DNA of 36,131 bases from an uncultured delta proteobacterium (GCA_903920005.1 CAIXKI010000236.1:1-36131), one strand, 5' to 3'; shown: positions 25,937 through 34,962, counted from the stretch's first letter. A program made the numbers and translations. The notes: generated from the sequence alone by a model not told the origin.

Positions 25937-25940
25937 GGCA

Positions 25941-26309
25941 CTACGGAACGCGCCCTTCGGTGAGGAGCGTTGGAAGGAGTTTTACAAACCTCGACCGCGG
26001 CATTACCACCCCGAGGCCCTTCGCATTCGCGATCTGCTCAAGCTCCTCATGCACGTGCGAGAAGAAGCTCACACCGGTCCATCCACGAGAGGTAGTCGCG
26101 AGGAATAAAGGTTCTAGCGCATCAAGAGGGGCTCCAGATTTTTCCAGATCGAGCATAAGCACCCCCGAATCACCTGATTCGTTTAATGCCTTCTCAAGCG
26201 CGCCAACCGAGCGAGCAACGGTTACCGTCGCGTTCGTCGCGGCCGCGACCTCTTTTACTTTAGAAATGAACATGAGATCTGCACTGACTAAGATCGCTCG
26301 AACACTCAT
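25941..26309 (-). CDS. stand-alone degenerate receiver-domain protein
   Basis: About 122 residues, the size of one receiver domain (start ATG 26309, or 26315 two codons earlier). The beta1 segment AILVSADLMF has a single Asp where two acids are usual, VLMLDLEKS offers an Asp in the phospho-acceptor position (residue 56 from the earlier ATG), a Ser takes the Thr/Ser place, and the usual KP of beta5 is PR in MPRSRF. It may be a pseudo-receiver, or signal without normal phosphorylation. It lies 25 bp downstream of the NtrC-type regulator on the same strand, so the two are probably co-transcribed. Confidence 0.55.
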   Translation of the reverse strand: MSVRAILVSADLMFISKVKEVAAATNATVTVARSVGALEKALNESGDSGVLMLDLEKSGAPLDALEPLFLATTSRGWTGVSFFSHVHEELEQIANAKGLGVVMPRSRFVKLLPTLLTEGRVP

Positions 26310-26340
26310 TGGCATAATCCGATACGTAGGGTGAGAAAGA

Positions 26341-27747
26341 TTACTCGATTCCGAAACTCTGGGCTTTCGCGATCAGATTGGAGCGAGAGATTCCAAGCTG
26401 GCGAGCCGCTTCACTCTTATTTCCATCACAACGCTTGAGAGCCGACAGAATCATATCTCGTTCAACAGACTCAAGAACATCTTTGAGTTTACCGTCCGCT
26501 GCCGCGGCGAGGTGTGGAGAAATTGCGGTATTTTCAGCCACCGCTGGAGAGAGAGAGAGCCTCGTAATAAGGCTCTCTTTGCCACTCATAACGTGAGCAC
26601 GCTGCATCTCATTCTCGAGTTGTCGAATATTTCCTGGCCAGGTGTACCCCTCAAGGGCTGCCATAGCTTCCGGATCGATCTCCTTACGTCCCCTCCCGGA
26701 ACCTCCAGTGAATTTTCCGAGAAAGAACTCAACGAGAAGTGGGATATCACCCTGACGTTCACGAAGCGGCGGGAGACGAAGATTTACTACGTTAAGCCGA
26801 TAGTAGAGATCCTCACGAAAGGTTCCTGCTCGAACCATCTCCTCTAGATTTCGATTGGTAGCGGCTATAACACGAACATTAACCTGTTTCTGCTTCACGC
26901 CACCTACGGGCATGAAGGTCCCATCTTGAAGCACTCGAAGGAGCTTCACTTGAAGAGCTGGACTCATCTCGCCCAACTCGTCGAGAAAGAACGTTCCTCC
27001 ATCAGCGACCTCAAAAAGGCCCTGTTTATCGCGCGTAGCGCCCGTGAACGAGCCCTTTACGTGACCAAAGAGCTCAGACTCGAGGAGGTTCTCATTGAAG
27101 GCGGAGCAATTCTGGACCACGAACGGCTTATCTTTGCGAGGTCCGTTCACGTGCAGAGCGGTAGCGACGAGCTCCTTGCCAGTACCCGACTCTCCCGTGA
27201 TCAATACAGGCACATCGGTCTCAATGACTTTGCTCATCATGTCATAGAGAGACCGCATCGCCGGACTATGGCCGATAATATTCGCGAAGGAGAACTCCTC
27301 CCCCATCCTAGCCTGCAATCGTCGATTCTCTCTCTTTGCGTCACGAAGCTCGCCATACAGTGCGCGCATGCGAACCGTCGCGTGAATGCGAGCAAGAAGC
27401 TCGTGAGAGTTGTACGGTTTGCAGATGTAGTCATCCGCGCCTTGGTCGAGACCGCGGATAATATCCTCAAGCTCATCCTTGCCCGTGAGGAGAACGATGG
27501 GAACGTAGCGAAGCTCAGGATCCCCTTTCAGGATCTTTGCAACCTCGTATCCGTTCGGCTCCGGCATCACCACATCCAAAAGGATCAGGTCTGGAGATTC
27601 GGTCCGCGCCTTATGGAGCGTCTCGGTTCCGGAGGCAGCGGTAATGACCTCATACCCCCTCAAGAGAAGCAGTTGCTCAAGGGCGAACAATCCCTCCGGA
27701 TCGTCATCCACCGCGAGAACTCGTATCGGTCGGGCCTCTGAGGTCAT
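26341..27747 (-). CDS. NtrC-family sigma-54-dependent response regulator
   Basis: 468 residues. An N-terminal receiver has Asp14-16, phospho-acceptor Asp58, Thr88 and Lys110. The AAA+ domain has Walker A GESGTGKE (185-192), the sigma-54 contact loop as GSFTGA (232-237; GAFTGA is the more common form), Walker B GGTFFLDELGEM and RLPPLRERQGDI. A Fis-type helix-turn-helix closes the protein (NKSEAARQLGISRSNLIAKA). It should activate sigma-54 promoters after phosphorylation. No histidine kinase is adjacent, so it is an orphan regulator here. It starts at an ATG in an 11-bp tandem repeat with no clear ribosome binding site, 47 bp after rho. Confidence 0.93.
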   Translation of the reverse strand: MTSEARPIRVLAVDDDPEGLFALEQLLLLRGYEVITAASGTETLHKARTESPDLILLDVVMPEPNGYEVAKILKGDPELRYVPIVLLTGKDELEDIIRGLDQGADDYICKPYNSHELLARIHATVRMRALYGELRDAKRENRRLQARMGEEFSFANIIGHSPAMRSLYDMMSKVIETDVPVLITGESGTGKELVATALHVNGPRKDKPFVVQNCSAFNENLLESELFGHVKGSFTGATRDKQGLFEVADGGTFFLDELGEMSPALQVKLLRVLQDGTFMPVGGVKQKQVNVRVIAATNRNLEEMVRAGTFREDLYYRLNVVNLRLPPLRERQGDIPLLVEFFLGKFTGGSGRGRKEIDPEAMAALEGYTWPGNIRQLENEMQRAHVMSGKESLITRLSLSPAVAENTAISPHLAAAADGKLKDVLESVERDMILSALKRCDGNKSEAARQLGISRSNLIAKAQSFGIE

Positions 27748-27760
27748 ACTGAGGTCATAC
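27739..27760. repeat. 11-bp tandem duplication over the regulator start codon
   Basis: TGAGGTCATAC is repeated twice. Each copy carries an ATG on the minus strand. The upstream ATG (27758) opens a four-codon frame whose TGA overlaps the real start ATG as ATGA. Confidence 0.6.
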
Positions 27761-27769
27761 GTTGGTGGA

Positions 27770-27785
27770 GCCTCGAAAACGAGGC
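27770..27785 (-). promoter_or_regulatory. perfect hairpin between rho and the sigma-54 regulator
   Basis: GCCTCG-TTTT-CGAGGC forms a 6-bp stem with a tetraloop about 10 bp beyond the rho stop. There is no U-tract, so it is not a standard terminator; it may stabilise the rho 3' end or act as a processing site. Confidence 0.45.
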
Positions 27786-27794
27786 CGAAACACC

Positions 27795-29048
27795 TTATCC
27801 CTTCATCATGTCGAGGAATTCTTTGTTGCTCTTTGTTCCATCCATCTTACTCAAGAGCCACTCCATGGCCTCTACGGTATTAAGTGGATTGAGTACCTTT
27901 CTGAGCAACCAAACCTTCTGGAGCACATCGTTCTCGAGAAGGAGATCTTCCTTTCGAGTTCCTGATGCCTTGATGTCCATCGATGGGTAAATACGTCGCT
28001 CGCTGAGTTTTCTATCGAGCACGACCTCACTGTTACCCGTTCCCTTGAACTCCTCGAAGATAACCTCGTCCATTCGGCTTCCCGTCTCGATGAGCGCGGT
28101 ACCGATGATGGTGAGACTTCCCCCCTCTTCCACGTTACGAGCGGCTCCGAAGAATCGCTTCGGCTTGTGAAGAGCGTTCGCGTCCACACCTCCCGAGAGG
28201 ATCTTTCCACTCGGAGGAACGACGGTGTTATACGCACGGGCGAGACGAGTAATCGAGTCGAGAAGGATAACCACATCTCGCTTGTGCTCAACGAGACGCT
28301 TCGCTTTCTCGATAACCATATCGGCGACCTGAACGTGGCGCTGAGCGGGCTCATCGAACGTCGAGCTCACGACCTCTCCCTTCACGGAGCGCGCCATATC
28401 AGTAACTTCCTCAGGGCGCTCGTCGATGAGAAGCACAAGAAGAACCACCTCTGGATGATTCTCAGTAATTGCGTTCGCGATATTCTGAAGAAGGACTGTC
28501 TTACCGGTACGCGGAGGAGCAACGATAAGCGATCGTTGTCCCTTACCCACCGGGCAGAAGAGATCCATAATTCGAGTCGCGAGCCCATCTTTCTTGCTCT
28601 CGAGCTTGAGCCGCTCGTTAGGATAAAGCGGCGTAAGATTATCAAAGTGGATCTTTGTCTTTAGAACCTCGGGCGAATCATAGTTAACAGAGTTAACCTT
28701 AAGAAGCGCGAAATAACGCTCGCCCTCTTTCTCTCGCGGTGAACGGATCTGACCCTCAATCGTGTCTCCGGTCTTAAGACCGAACCGTCGAATCTGAGCA
28801 GGCGACACGTAGACATCGTCCGGGCCCGGAAGGTAGTTGTAATCGGGAGAACGGAGGAATCCAAAACCATCGGGAAGACACTCTAGTACGCCACTGGCGT
28901 AGATGCCGCCATTCGATTCAGATTGAGCGGCTAGGATGCCGAAGATCAGCTCCTGACGCCTCATCGTGTTAGCAGCCTCGATCTCAAACTCGGCTGCTAA
29001 CTTCATTAACTCTTCAGACTTGAGGCGTTTTAATTCATTGAGGTTCAT
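27795..29048 (-). CDS. rho: transcription termination factor Rho
   Basis: 417 residues, the usual length. The N-terminal Rho domain ([19 protein letters not shown]) and RNA-binding cold-shock-like fold ([16 protein letters not shown], residues 53-68) precede the ATPase with P-loop APPRTGKT (177-184), Walker [14 protein letters not shown] and the Q/R-loop region [14 protein letters not shown]. Rho is a hexameric RNA helicase that ends untranslated transcripts. No strong ribosome binding site is seen. The 355-bp gap upstream probably holds its promoter and leader; rho is autoregulated in many bacteria. Confidence 0.97.
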   Translation of the reverse strand: MNLNELKRLKSEELMKLAAEFEIEAANTMRRQELIFGILAAQSESNGGIYASGVLECLPDGFGFLRSPDYNYLPGPDDVYVSPAQIRRFGLKTGDTIEGQIRSPREKEGERYFALLKVNSVNYDSPEVLKTKIHFDNLTPLYPNERLKLESKKDGLATRIMDLFCPVGKGQRSLIVAPPRTGKTVLLQNIANAITENHPEVVLLVLLIDERPEEVTDMARSVKGEVVSSTFDEPAQRHVQVADMVIEKAKRLVEHKRDVVILLDSITRLARAYNTVVPPSGKILSGGVDANALHKPKRFFGAARNVEEGGSLTIIGTALIETGSRMDEVIFEEFKGTGNSEVVLDRKLSERRIYPSMDIKASGTRKEDLLLENDVLQKVWLLRKVLNPLNTVEAMEWLLSKMDGTKSNKEFLDMMKG

Positions 29049-29256
29049 GAAGTACTCAAATTATTCTTATACACATTTATCCAAGAGCATCGTGCCGCGC
29101 GGCGCTCTACCCGTTACTTGGCTCTACCGATTAATTACTCTGAGCGAATAATTTTGGAATGACCTCGAAACCGACTTGAAGAGATAACCTTGGATGTCCT
29201 GAAACGTCCCCGTCATCGAGACCCGCAGCGCTCTCCTCCCATTTGGACCTCACACG

Positions 29257-29273
29257 TACGCAGGACCTGCGTA
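29257..29273. promoter_or_regulatory. 17-bp palindrome upstream of rho
   Basis: TACGCAGGACCTGCGTA is an 8-base perfect inverted repeat around one base, about 210 bp upstream of rho. A second smaller hairpin (GTGCG/CGCAC) lies at 29331-29344. The palindrome has the shape of a dimeric repressor site. No gene is seen in 29049-29403. Confidence 0.4.
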
Positions 29274-29403
29274 GTACGAACAATGCCCTTACTGGGAAAA
29301 TGAAGGAATGCGCGAAACTCTGATGATTGGGTGCGATGACGCACTGGTCAGCACACGGTGGTGTACTGCCTATCGCCATGGTTACCAGGCAGCGGATCCG
29401 CCG

Positions 29404-30075
29404 TCAAGCCCCTATTTTGCGCTCTTCGATGGTCTTGGCGGCAACGGCACGGAGATAAGTAGGCTCCATGACTGAAATTTCCTGAATACTGAAGCTCGAC
29501 TGCGCATCCGCAGGGAGAAGTAGTATTCCACGCGCCGCCTCTCCTTCAGAGCGGATTGAAACGCCCTCAATTGAAAAATCCCGCTGAGGAGACACAACTG
29601 CCACCCCGTCCTCTGCAATCGACCAGGGAGCCATACGCAGCTCAGCGATAGGGATTATACACGGCGCCACATCGACCCCGCTCCCTCTTGAAAACTGCGC
29701 GACAAAGCCCTCATCACGCCGAGCATCCGCCACTACCACAACCCGCTCCGGGGTTTCCTCATGGACAAACGCAGCCGCCGCTACCGCAGCAAAAGAGGAA
29801 TATCCCGTCAAAGGCACTCGTAACGACCAAGACAATCCCTTCACGAAGCTCATGCCGATCCGGAGCCCCGTAAACGACCCCGGCCCCAATCCTATGCGAA
29901 CCTCTTGAATAGAGCCCGGCTGAACTCCAGAACTCTCACACAGCTCTTGCACCATGCGCGGCAACTGCTCAAAGTGATCCCCGGTACCAGCGGAGGATAG
30001 AGAGAATACTTGCCCCGCTACCGACAACGCGACGCTACAAAAGGAGCCGCTCGTATCTACTGCCAAGATGTTCAT
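29404..30075 (-). CDS. tsaB: tRNA threonylcarbamoyladenosine biosynthesis protein TsaB
   Basis: 223 residues. TsaB partners TsaD in making t6A at position 37 of ANN-decoding tRNAs. Signature segments are MNILAVDTSG at the start, GLGPGSFTGLRIGMSFVKGL around residue 64-83 and EPTYLRAVA near the C-terminus. It has the ASKHA-like fold without the TsaD metal motif. It stands alone, with 178 bp to rseP upstream and 355 bp to rho downstream. Confidence 0.93.
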   Translation of the reverse strand: MNILAVDTSGSFCSVALSVAGQVFSLSSAGTGDHFEQLPRMVQELCESSGVQPGSIQEVRIGLGPGSFTGLRIGMSFVKGLSWSLRVPLTGYSSFAAVAAAAFVHEETPERVVVVADARRDEGFVAQFSRGSGVDVAPCIIPIAELRMAPWSIAEDGVAVVSPQRDFSIEGVSIRSEGEAARGILLLPADAQSSFSIQEISVMEPTYLRAVAAKTIEERKIGA

Positions 30076-30109
30076 CCGAACCTGCCGCCCTACTAGTGTT
30101 GCATCAAAA

Positions 30110-30240
30110 AAGTTCTTTCATCTTGACGGTGTTTGTTGCAGCACGATGACTGTTCGTTTTCGCCGCCGATAACGGCGAACACACCATAGAAACCACTAAT
30201 GCTCGTCGCAGCCATAGCCCGGCGACAGATGAAAAAACTT
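30110..30240. repeat. 131-bp element with 14-bp terminal inverted repeats and an inner hairpin
   Basis: AAGTTCTTTCATCT (30110-30123) matches the inverse of 30227-30240 at 13 of 14 bases. Inside is a perfect TTCGCCG/CGGCGAA hairpin (30159-30165 and 30173-30179). It fills most of the tsaB-rseP gap. It may be a MITE-like insertion or a folded RNA. Confidence 0.6.
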
Positions 30241-30253
30241 ACGAGACGAGACA

Positions 30254-31456
30254 CTAGAAGAGCGCCCGTCTGATATCATTCCCTATCGCGAAGATCATTA
30301 GGAAGAGCAGAACCGTCATCCCAACACGGGTCGCGTACTCTTGCACGCGCAGACTGAGGGGCTTGCCCCTCAGAAGCTCAAGAGTAAAGAGCGTAAGATG
30401 ACCACCATCCAAAACCGGGATAGGAAGGAGATTCATCACACCAAGCGTAACGTTGAGGAATATCATCATCGAAATGATCGCGACCCAACCCTCATTCGCG
30501 CTCGCCGCGGTCTGCTTAATTATCTCTATCGGTCCTCCGATTGTCTTTTGCGGTGAGATTAATCCCGTAAGGAGCGCCTTCACGACTCGCAGAGTCTGAA
30601 GAGAGAGATTCACAACCTGCTTTTGCCCAGCGTCGAGAGCACCAATAAGTCCCACAGGTTCGTAGGTCACGTTGGTCAACGCCGGCGATATGCCAATTCG
30701 ATACGTCGGCTTTGACGCGGAGCTCCCTTCCAAGACATCCAACTCGGCCACTCCTGCCTTAGGATTTACCGTTATGGAGAGAGGTTTGTAGACACCCTTT
30801 TCCTCGGCGGAGATCTCACCTTCCGGACGTTCAAGGTTAAACACGAGCTCTTTACCGTCCGAGCTCCGAACCACGTCAACGAGCTCCTTAAAGGTCTTTA
30901 TCTGGCGACCACCGACTGAAAGAATCCTATCGCCTGATTTTATACCCGCTATCTCCGCAGGCAGCCCGGGCTGCACCACGCCAATGGTGACTGGACCATC
31001 TTGGATTGTAGGGAGTCCCAAGGTGAAATACATTCCGGCGGCGAGGAACCACGCGAAGAGAAAGTTAAAAAGTGGCCCTGCGAACACGATTGCGCATCGG
31101 GGAAGGTATGGCTTCTTCAGAAACCATCGAGCTTCGTCTTGGGTCATGGCTATCTGAGCCGGAGTTAGCTCTTCTTGCGTGCCCTCTACGGGTGAAGCTC
31201 CACCAGCCTCCGTAGCACCACTTTCAAGTCCCTCGACCATGCGCGGATCGTCGCCCGCCATTCGGACGAAGCCTCCAAGCGGGATGGCGCGTATCGTGTA
31301 AGTAGTCTCTCCTTTTTGGAAGCGGCCGAGCACCGGGCCGAAACCAAGCGCAAACTCAAGAACACCTACCCCAAAATACTTTGCGACCAGAAAGTGTCCA
31401 AGTTCGTGAACAAACACCAATACGCCGAGGATGATAATTGCCAATATTGTTCCCAT
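30254..31456 (-). CDS. rseP: RseP-type site-2 membrane metalloprotease
   Basis: 400 residues. Site-2 proteases cut transmembrane substrates such as anti-sigma factors after a first cleavage. The zinc motif HELGH is at residues 17-21 in the first membrane helix, the second metal ligand lies in NLLPIPVLDGGH near 345, and a PDZ domain (GVVQPGLPAEIAGIKSGDRIL) lies between. An insertion of about 40 residues follows the PLGGFVRMAGDDP segment, rich in Glu, Gly and Thr. A GGGAG sits just before the ATG, six bases after the dxr stop. HtrA in this window could supply a first cut, but no anti-sigma gene is present. Confidence 0.93.
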   Translation of the reverse strand: MGTILAIIILGVLVFVHELGHFLVAKYFGVGVLEFALGFGPVLGRFQKGETTYTIRAIPLGGFVRMAGDDPRMVEGLESGATEAGGASPVEGTQEELTPAQIAMTQDEARWFLKKPYLPRCAIVFAGPLFNFLFAWFLAAGMYFTLGLPTIQDGPVTIGVVQPGLPAEIAGIKSGDRILSVGGRQIKTFKELVDVVRSSDGKELVFNLERPEGEISAEEKGVYKPLSITVNPKAGVAELDVLEGSSASKPTYRIGISPALTNVTYEPVGLIGALDAGQKQVVNLSLQTLRVVKALLTGLISPQKTIGGPIEIIKQTAASANEGWVAIISMMIFLNVTLGVMNLLPIPVLDGGHLTLFTLELLRGKPLSLRVQEYATRVGMTVLLFLMIFAIGNDIRRALF

Positions 31457-31462
31457 ATCTCC

Positions 31463-32653
31463 CTAGTGTCGGATACTCGCTACGTATTGTCGAGACCACT
31501 CCGTCACCTCTTTAGTAAGTGAAAAGAGCTCCTCCAGCGAATCGTAGGTTCGGTGCCCGAAGACCTCAAGCGATTCCCCTATAAGGGTATGTATACTCTC
31601 AAACGAGATCGCACGCGCCAAAAAAGAAGAGACGGCGAACTCATTCGCGGTATTCAAAACGGCGGGCGCCCCATTGGCACCCGAAAGACAGGCCCTAGCC
31701 CGTTGGATACTTGGAAACTTTTCGTTATCGAGGGGCAGGAACGTAAGCTCTCGAACCTTCGTAAAATCCAGAGGCTCCATCACTCTGGACGCCCGCACTC
31801 CCGGATAGGTCAGCGCGTACGCTATTGGCCCCTTCATGTCCGGCACGGAAAGCTGTGCAAGCACAGTCCCATCCACCAGACGGATCATGGAGTGGACGAT
31901 GCTCTGAGGATGCACAATTACCTCTATTGAATCCGAGGGGACCTCGAAGAGCCAGTGAGCCTCGATAACCTCAAGCGCCTTATTCATCATCGTGGCCGAA
32001 TCAATAGAGATCTTGGCTCCCATGTTCCATTTGGGATGCTTCAAAGCTTGTTCAGGGGTAATCGTCCTAAACTCATCCTTTGGGGTGTGAAGAAACGGTC
32101 CGCCCGAGGCGGTCAGAATCACGGAGCCGAGATCTCCGGGTTTAATCGCTTGAAGAACCTGAAAGATCGCTGAGTGCTCACTATCAACCGGAGTGATCGT
32201 CACACCCGCGGCCTTGGCTCGCTTCATCACGAGATCTCCCGCGACCACGAGGCTCTCCTTGTTCGCAAGCGCGATGTCCTTCCCTGAATCTATAGCCGCA
32301 AGCACACCTGAGAGGCCCGCCATTCCTACGACAGCGGCAACAACGATCTCTGCCCTACTCTCACCTATGGCTTTGAGAATCTGGTCGTCTCCGCGGAGAA
32401 GCTCAGTATCGAACCACCTCGTTGAACCCGCAGGCACACCGAGAGCTTGGCACAACGATGGAAACGCCTCGGGATCAGAGAGCCCCGCGACTCGGGGGCG
32501 ACACGCCTTAATCTGAGCCGCAAGAGTTTCGGCTTGACGTCCGGCAACCAAAAGTTCAACCGAAAATCGTTCTTCATACTCTTGAACTACCTTAAGGGTC
32601 GAGGTCCCGATCGACCCAGTGGATCCAAGTATCGCGATTGGACGCTGGGACAT
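31463..32653 (-). CDS. dxr: 1-deoxy-D-xylulose 5-phosphate reductoisomerase
   Basis: 396 residues. Dxr makes 2-C-methylerythritol 4-phosphate, the committed step of the MEP isoprenoid pathway. The NADPH-binding GSTGSIG is at residues 10-16, and the catalytic/metal regions appear as ANKESLV, VDSEHSAIFQ, TASGGPF and PKWNMGAKISIDSATMMNKALEVIEA. The ATG is one base after the cdsA stop. Its product feeds the undecaprenyl pathway (uppS) and dimethylallyl diphosphate used by miaA. Confidence 0.97.
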   Translation of the reverse strand: MSQRPIAILGSTGSIGTSTLKVVQEYEERFSVELLVAGRQAETLAAQIKACRPRVAGLSDPEAFPSLCQALGVPAGSTRWFDTELLRGDDQILKAIGESRAEIVVAAVVGMAGLSGVLAAIDSGKDIALANKESLVVAGDLVMKRAKAAGVTITPVDSEHSAIFQVLQAIKPGDLGSVILTASGGPFLHTPKDEFRTITPEQALKHPKWNMGAKISIDSATMMNKALEVIEAHWLFEVPSDSIEVIVHPQSIVHSMIRLVDGTVLAQLSVPDMKGPIAYALTYPGVRASRVMEPLDFTKVRELTFLPLDNEKFPSIQRARACLSGANGAPAVLNTANEFAVSSFLARAISFESIHTLIGESLEVFGHRTYDSLEELFSLTKEVTEWSRQYVASIRH

Positions 32654-32654
32654 C

Positions 32655-33623
32655 CTAAAGAACTCCGCTCAGGCGAAGAGCGACAACAACAACCGGAGCC
32701 GCCGCGATCATACCATCGAACCGGTCCAGTATGCCCCCGTGTCCGGGAAAGAAGGCGCCGGTGTCTTTTACGCCACGAATGCGCTTGAGATACGATTTAG
32801 CGAGGTCCCCCGCCTGAGCGGCTATCGTCGCTACCAGCGAGAGGGTTATCAGCATTCCCGTGCTCAAGAGCTCCCCAAGGATAAGGTGCCCGAAAACTAC
32901 TCCTGCAACCACTCCGATGATCAATCCCGCCACACTACCCTCCATCGTCTTGTTAGGCGAAAGAGCGGGAGCGATCTTGTGCTTACCAAGAGATCGACCA
33001 GCAAAATATGCTCCGGCGTCGTTAAGGGCTACAACCGCAGCGATCCACCACACCAACTGCACACCAAGCGAGGAGGAACTAAGAACGACAAACTGAGGGG
33101 CGCAGATACAGAGCAGAAGGAACGCCGGTCCATAGCGCTCTCCGAAGCGGCTGGCGTCCTCAAGTCGATTTCGTCCAGCGACTACCTGCATCACCATCAA
33201 CGCTACACCACTCGCCTCTACGGCAAGTAGCACTCCTTCAGAGTTCGAACTTCCCGAGACGACCCGAGAAACCGAGGACACAACTGCGACGAGCGCGGGA
33301 GCACCAAGAACAAGAAAGGCGAGCACACCCATAACTGGACGATACGCCATCGTATCCGAGTCACGGGCGAAGAGGCGAACCACCTCAAATACAGAAAGAA
33401 TCGCGACAGCCCCAGTAAAGGTTACGGCGATCAACCCCCCAAGTGGCAAAGCGAGCGCCAGGTAGGTAAGACCCACCGCGACACTTAAAACAATTAACGC
33501 TGTCAGAAGCCGATCTTTTAACGACCCTGTATGATCAAACGAAAAGGCGGAGAGGAGAGACTTAGACACCGTCGATCTGCTCTTGAGTTCGTCCGAACCT
33601 GCGATTGCGCCCTGCGAAGACAT
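32655..33623 (-). CDS. cdsA: phosphatidate cytidylyltransferase (CDP-diglyceride synthase)
   Basis: CdsA converts phosphatidic acid plus CTP to CDP-diacylglycerol at the inner membrane. Multiple membrane segments lead to the signature SPNKTMEG and GDLAKSYLKRIRGVKDTGAFFPGHGGILDRFDGM near the C-terminus. The start is uncertain: ATG 33623 has AGGTG seven bases upstream and overlaps uppS by 62 bp; ATG 33647 and a GTG at 33568, which overlaps the uppS stop by a few bases, are alternatives. With 33623 the protein has 322 residues, including an N-terminal hydrophilic stretch of about 35 before the first membrane helix, longer than usual. Confidence 0.92.
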   Translation of the reverse strand: MSSQGAIAGSDELKSRSTVSKSLLSAFSFDHTGSLKDRLLTALIVLSVAVGLTYLALALPLGGLIAVTFTGAVAILSVFEVVRLFARDSDTMAYRPVMGVLAFLVLGAPALVAVVSSVSRVVSGSSNSEGVLLAVEASGVALMVMQVVAGRNRLEDASRFGERYGPAFLLLCICAPQFVVLSSSSLGVQLVWWIAAVVALNDAGAYFAGRSLGKHKIAPALSPNKTMEGSVAGLIIGVVAGVVFGHLILGELLSTGMLITLSLVATIAAQAGDLAKSYLKRIRGVKDTGAFFPGHGGILDRFDGMIAAAPVVVVALRLSGVL

Positions 33624-34404
33624 GGAGACACCTATGAAATTCATCACACGTAAAATCAGGCCAGAGCACCGGAGTTACAACTATCTCCGCGTACGCGAGC
33701 TGCCATAAAAGGAAGTTCGAGATACGATTCTCGTCACTCGTACGAATGAGGAGTTCAGGATCTGGGACATCGGGGAGGTACAGATTCTTAGCAAAGGACT
33801 CCTCTGTAATCATCTCCGGATCGATCTCACCAGACTTGATACCGCGCCCGATCTTCCGCACCGCCTGTACTACCTCATCTCGACCGCCGTAGGATACGGC
33901 GAGGATCAGGTCCATGCCGTTAAGGTCCTTCGTTTTTTCTTCATTCCGCTCAAGCAGCTCTCGCACGGCCTTCGGAAGCAGTGAGGTATCCCCCATCGCG
34001 CGCAGACGAATTCCGTTCCGTAACAAGAGATCCAGCTCAGATTCGAGGTAACTCACGAAGAGGTGCATAAGTCCACCAACTTCATCTTGCGGACGGCGCC
34101 AATTTTCGGTCGAGAACGCGAAAAGGGTGAGGTGCCTTACTCCGAGGCGTCGGGCCTCTTCGACAACCATCCGCACGCTCTTAGCGCCGTTACGATGCCC
34201 CTCTACTCGAGGAAGTAACCGTTTCTTGGCCCACCGACCATTCCCATCCATGATGATGGCGATGTGACGTGGAATGACCTTCGGCTGTGGCGCGATGGCT
34301 GAAGTTGCCTTCGGAGTCGCTAACGCTGATTCGCTACCGTTCTTCGCCATACCACTCGCGCACAATGAGAGAGTGCTGGCGACTAAAAAGTCTCCAGCCG
34401 TCAC
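33562..34404 (-). CDS. uppS: isoprenyl transferase (undecaprenyl diphosphate synthase)
   Basis: 280 residues. UppS adds isopentenyl units in cis to farnesyl diphosphate to make the lipid carrier for peptidoglycan and O-antigen. The catalytic Asp53 lies in HIAIIMDGNGRWAKKR, followed by FAFSTENWRRP and RTSDENRISNFLLWQLAYAE (the usual SGE is SDE here). A GGAGG at 34413-34417, inside the frr end, lies eight bases before a GTG start; that is why GTG 34404 is chosen. It gives a low-complexity N-terminal extension of about 42 residues over the usual length. Confidence 0.94.
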   Translation of the reverse strand: MTAGDFLVASTLSLCASGMAKNGSESALATPKATSAIAPQPKVIPRHIAIIMDGNGRWAKKRLLPRVEGHRNGAKSVRMVVEEARRLGVRHLTLFAFSTENWRRPQDEVGGLMHLFVSYLESELDLLLRNGIRLRAMGDTSLLPKAVRELLERNEEKTKDLNGMDLILAVSYGGRDEVVQAVRKIGRGIKSGEIDPEMITEESFAKNLYLPDVPDPELLIRTSDENRISNFLLWQLAYAEIVVTPVLWPDFTCDEFHRCLHVFAGRNRRFGRTQEQIDGV

Positions 34405-34407
34405 TCA

Positions 34408-34962
34408 TCACACCTCCAACAACTCTTTCTCTTTCGCGCCACTCGCGACGTCAACGTCAGCGATGACCTTGTCGAGGATCTTCTGAATCTCATCCTGAGC
34501 ACGACGAGAGTCGTCCTCAGAGATCTCCTTACTCTTGACCTTCTTCTTTACGTTCTCAACCTCATCCCGGCGAAGATTTCGGAGAGCAACCTTCGTCTCT
34601 TCCGCCATCTTTCCAACTTTCTTGATGAGATCCTTACGGCGCTCCTCATTTAGGGCTGGGATAACGACACGAATGAGCGAGCCCTCTCGGGAAGGATTCA
34701 ATCCGAGCTCAGACTGCTGAATCGCCTTATCGATAGCCTCAACAGCGGAGGCATCGTACACCTGAATTGTGAGCATCCGAGGCTCAGGCGCGGCGACCAT
34801 ACCGAGCTGCTGAAGAGGAACTCGAGAGCCGTAATACTCAACCTGCACACCCTCTAAGAGTTGCGGTGTCGCACGGCCAGAACGAAGTCGGCCCAACTCC
34901 TTCTTGAAGTGTTCGAGCCCCTTAGCGCAATTAGACTTGTACGCATCAAATTGACCGCTCAT
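34408..34962 (-). CDS. frr: ribosome recycling factor
   Basis: 184 residues, standard length. RRF, with EF-G, splits post-termination ribosomes. Conserved segments include LRSGRATPQLLEGVQVEYYGSRVPLQQL, the NPSREGSLIRVVIPALNEERRKDL hinge region and VRNLRRD-type helix (here ALRNLRRDEV). AGGAGA precedes the ATG. It lies 20 bp after pyrH and its stop is four bases from the uppS start. Confidence 0.97.
   Translation of the reverse strand: MSGQFDAYKSNCAKGLEHFKKELGRLRSGRATPQLLEGVQVEYYGSRVPLQQLGMVAAPEPRMLTIQVYDASAVEAIDKAIQQSELGLNPSREGSLIRVVIPALNEERRKDLIKKVGKMAEETKVALRNLRRDEVENVKKKVKSKEISEDDSRRAQDEIQKILDKVIADVDVASGAKEKELLEV

Noticed and set aside
29331-29344. tsaB terminator at the GTGCG/CGCAC hairpin
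   Set aside because: No U-tract follows on the minus strand.
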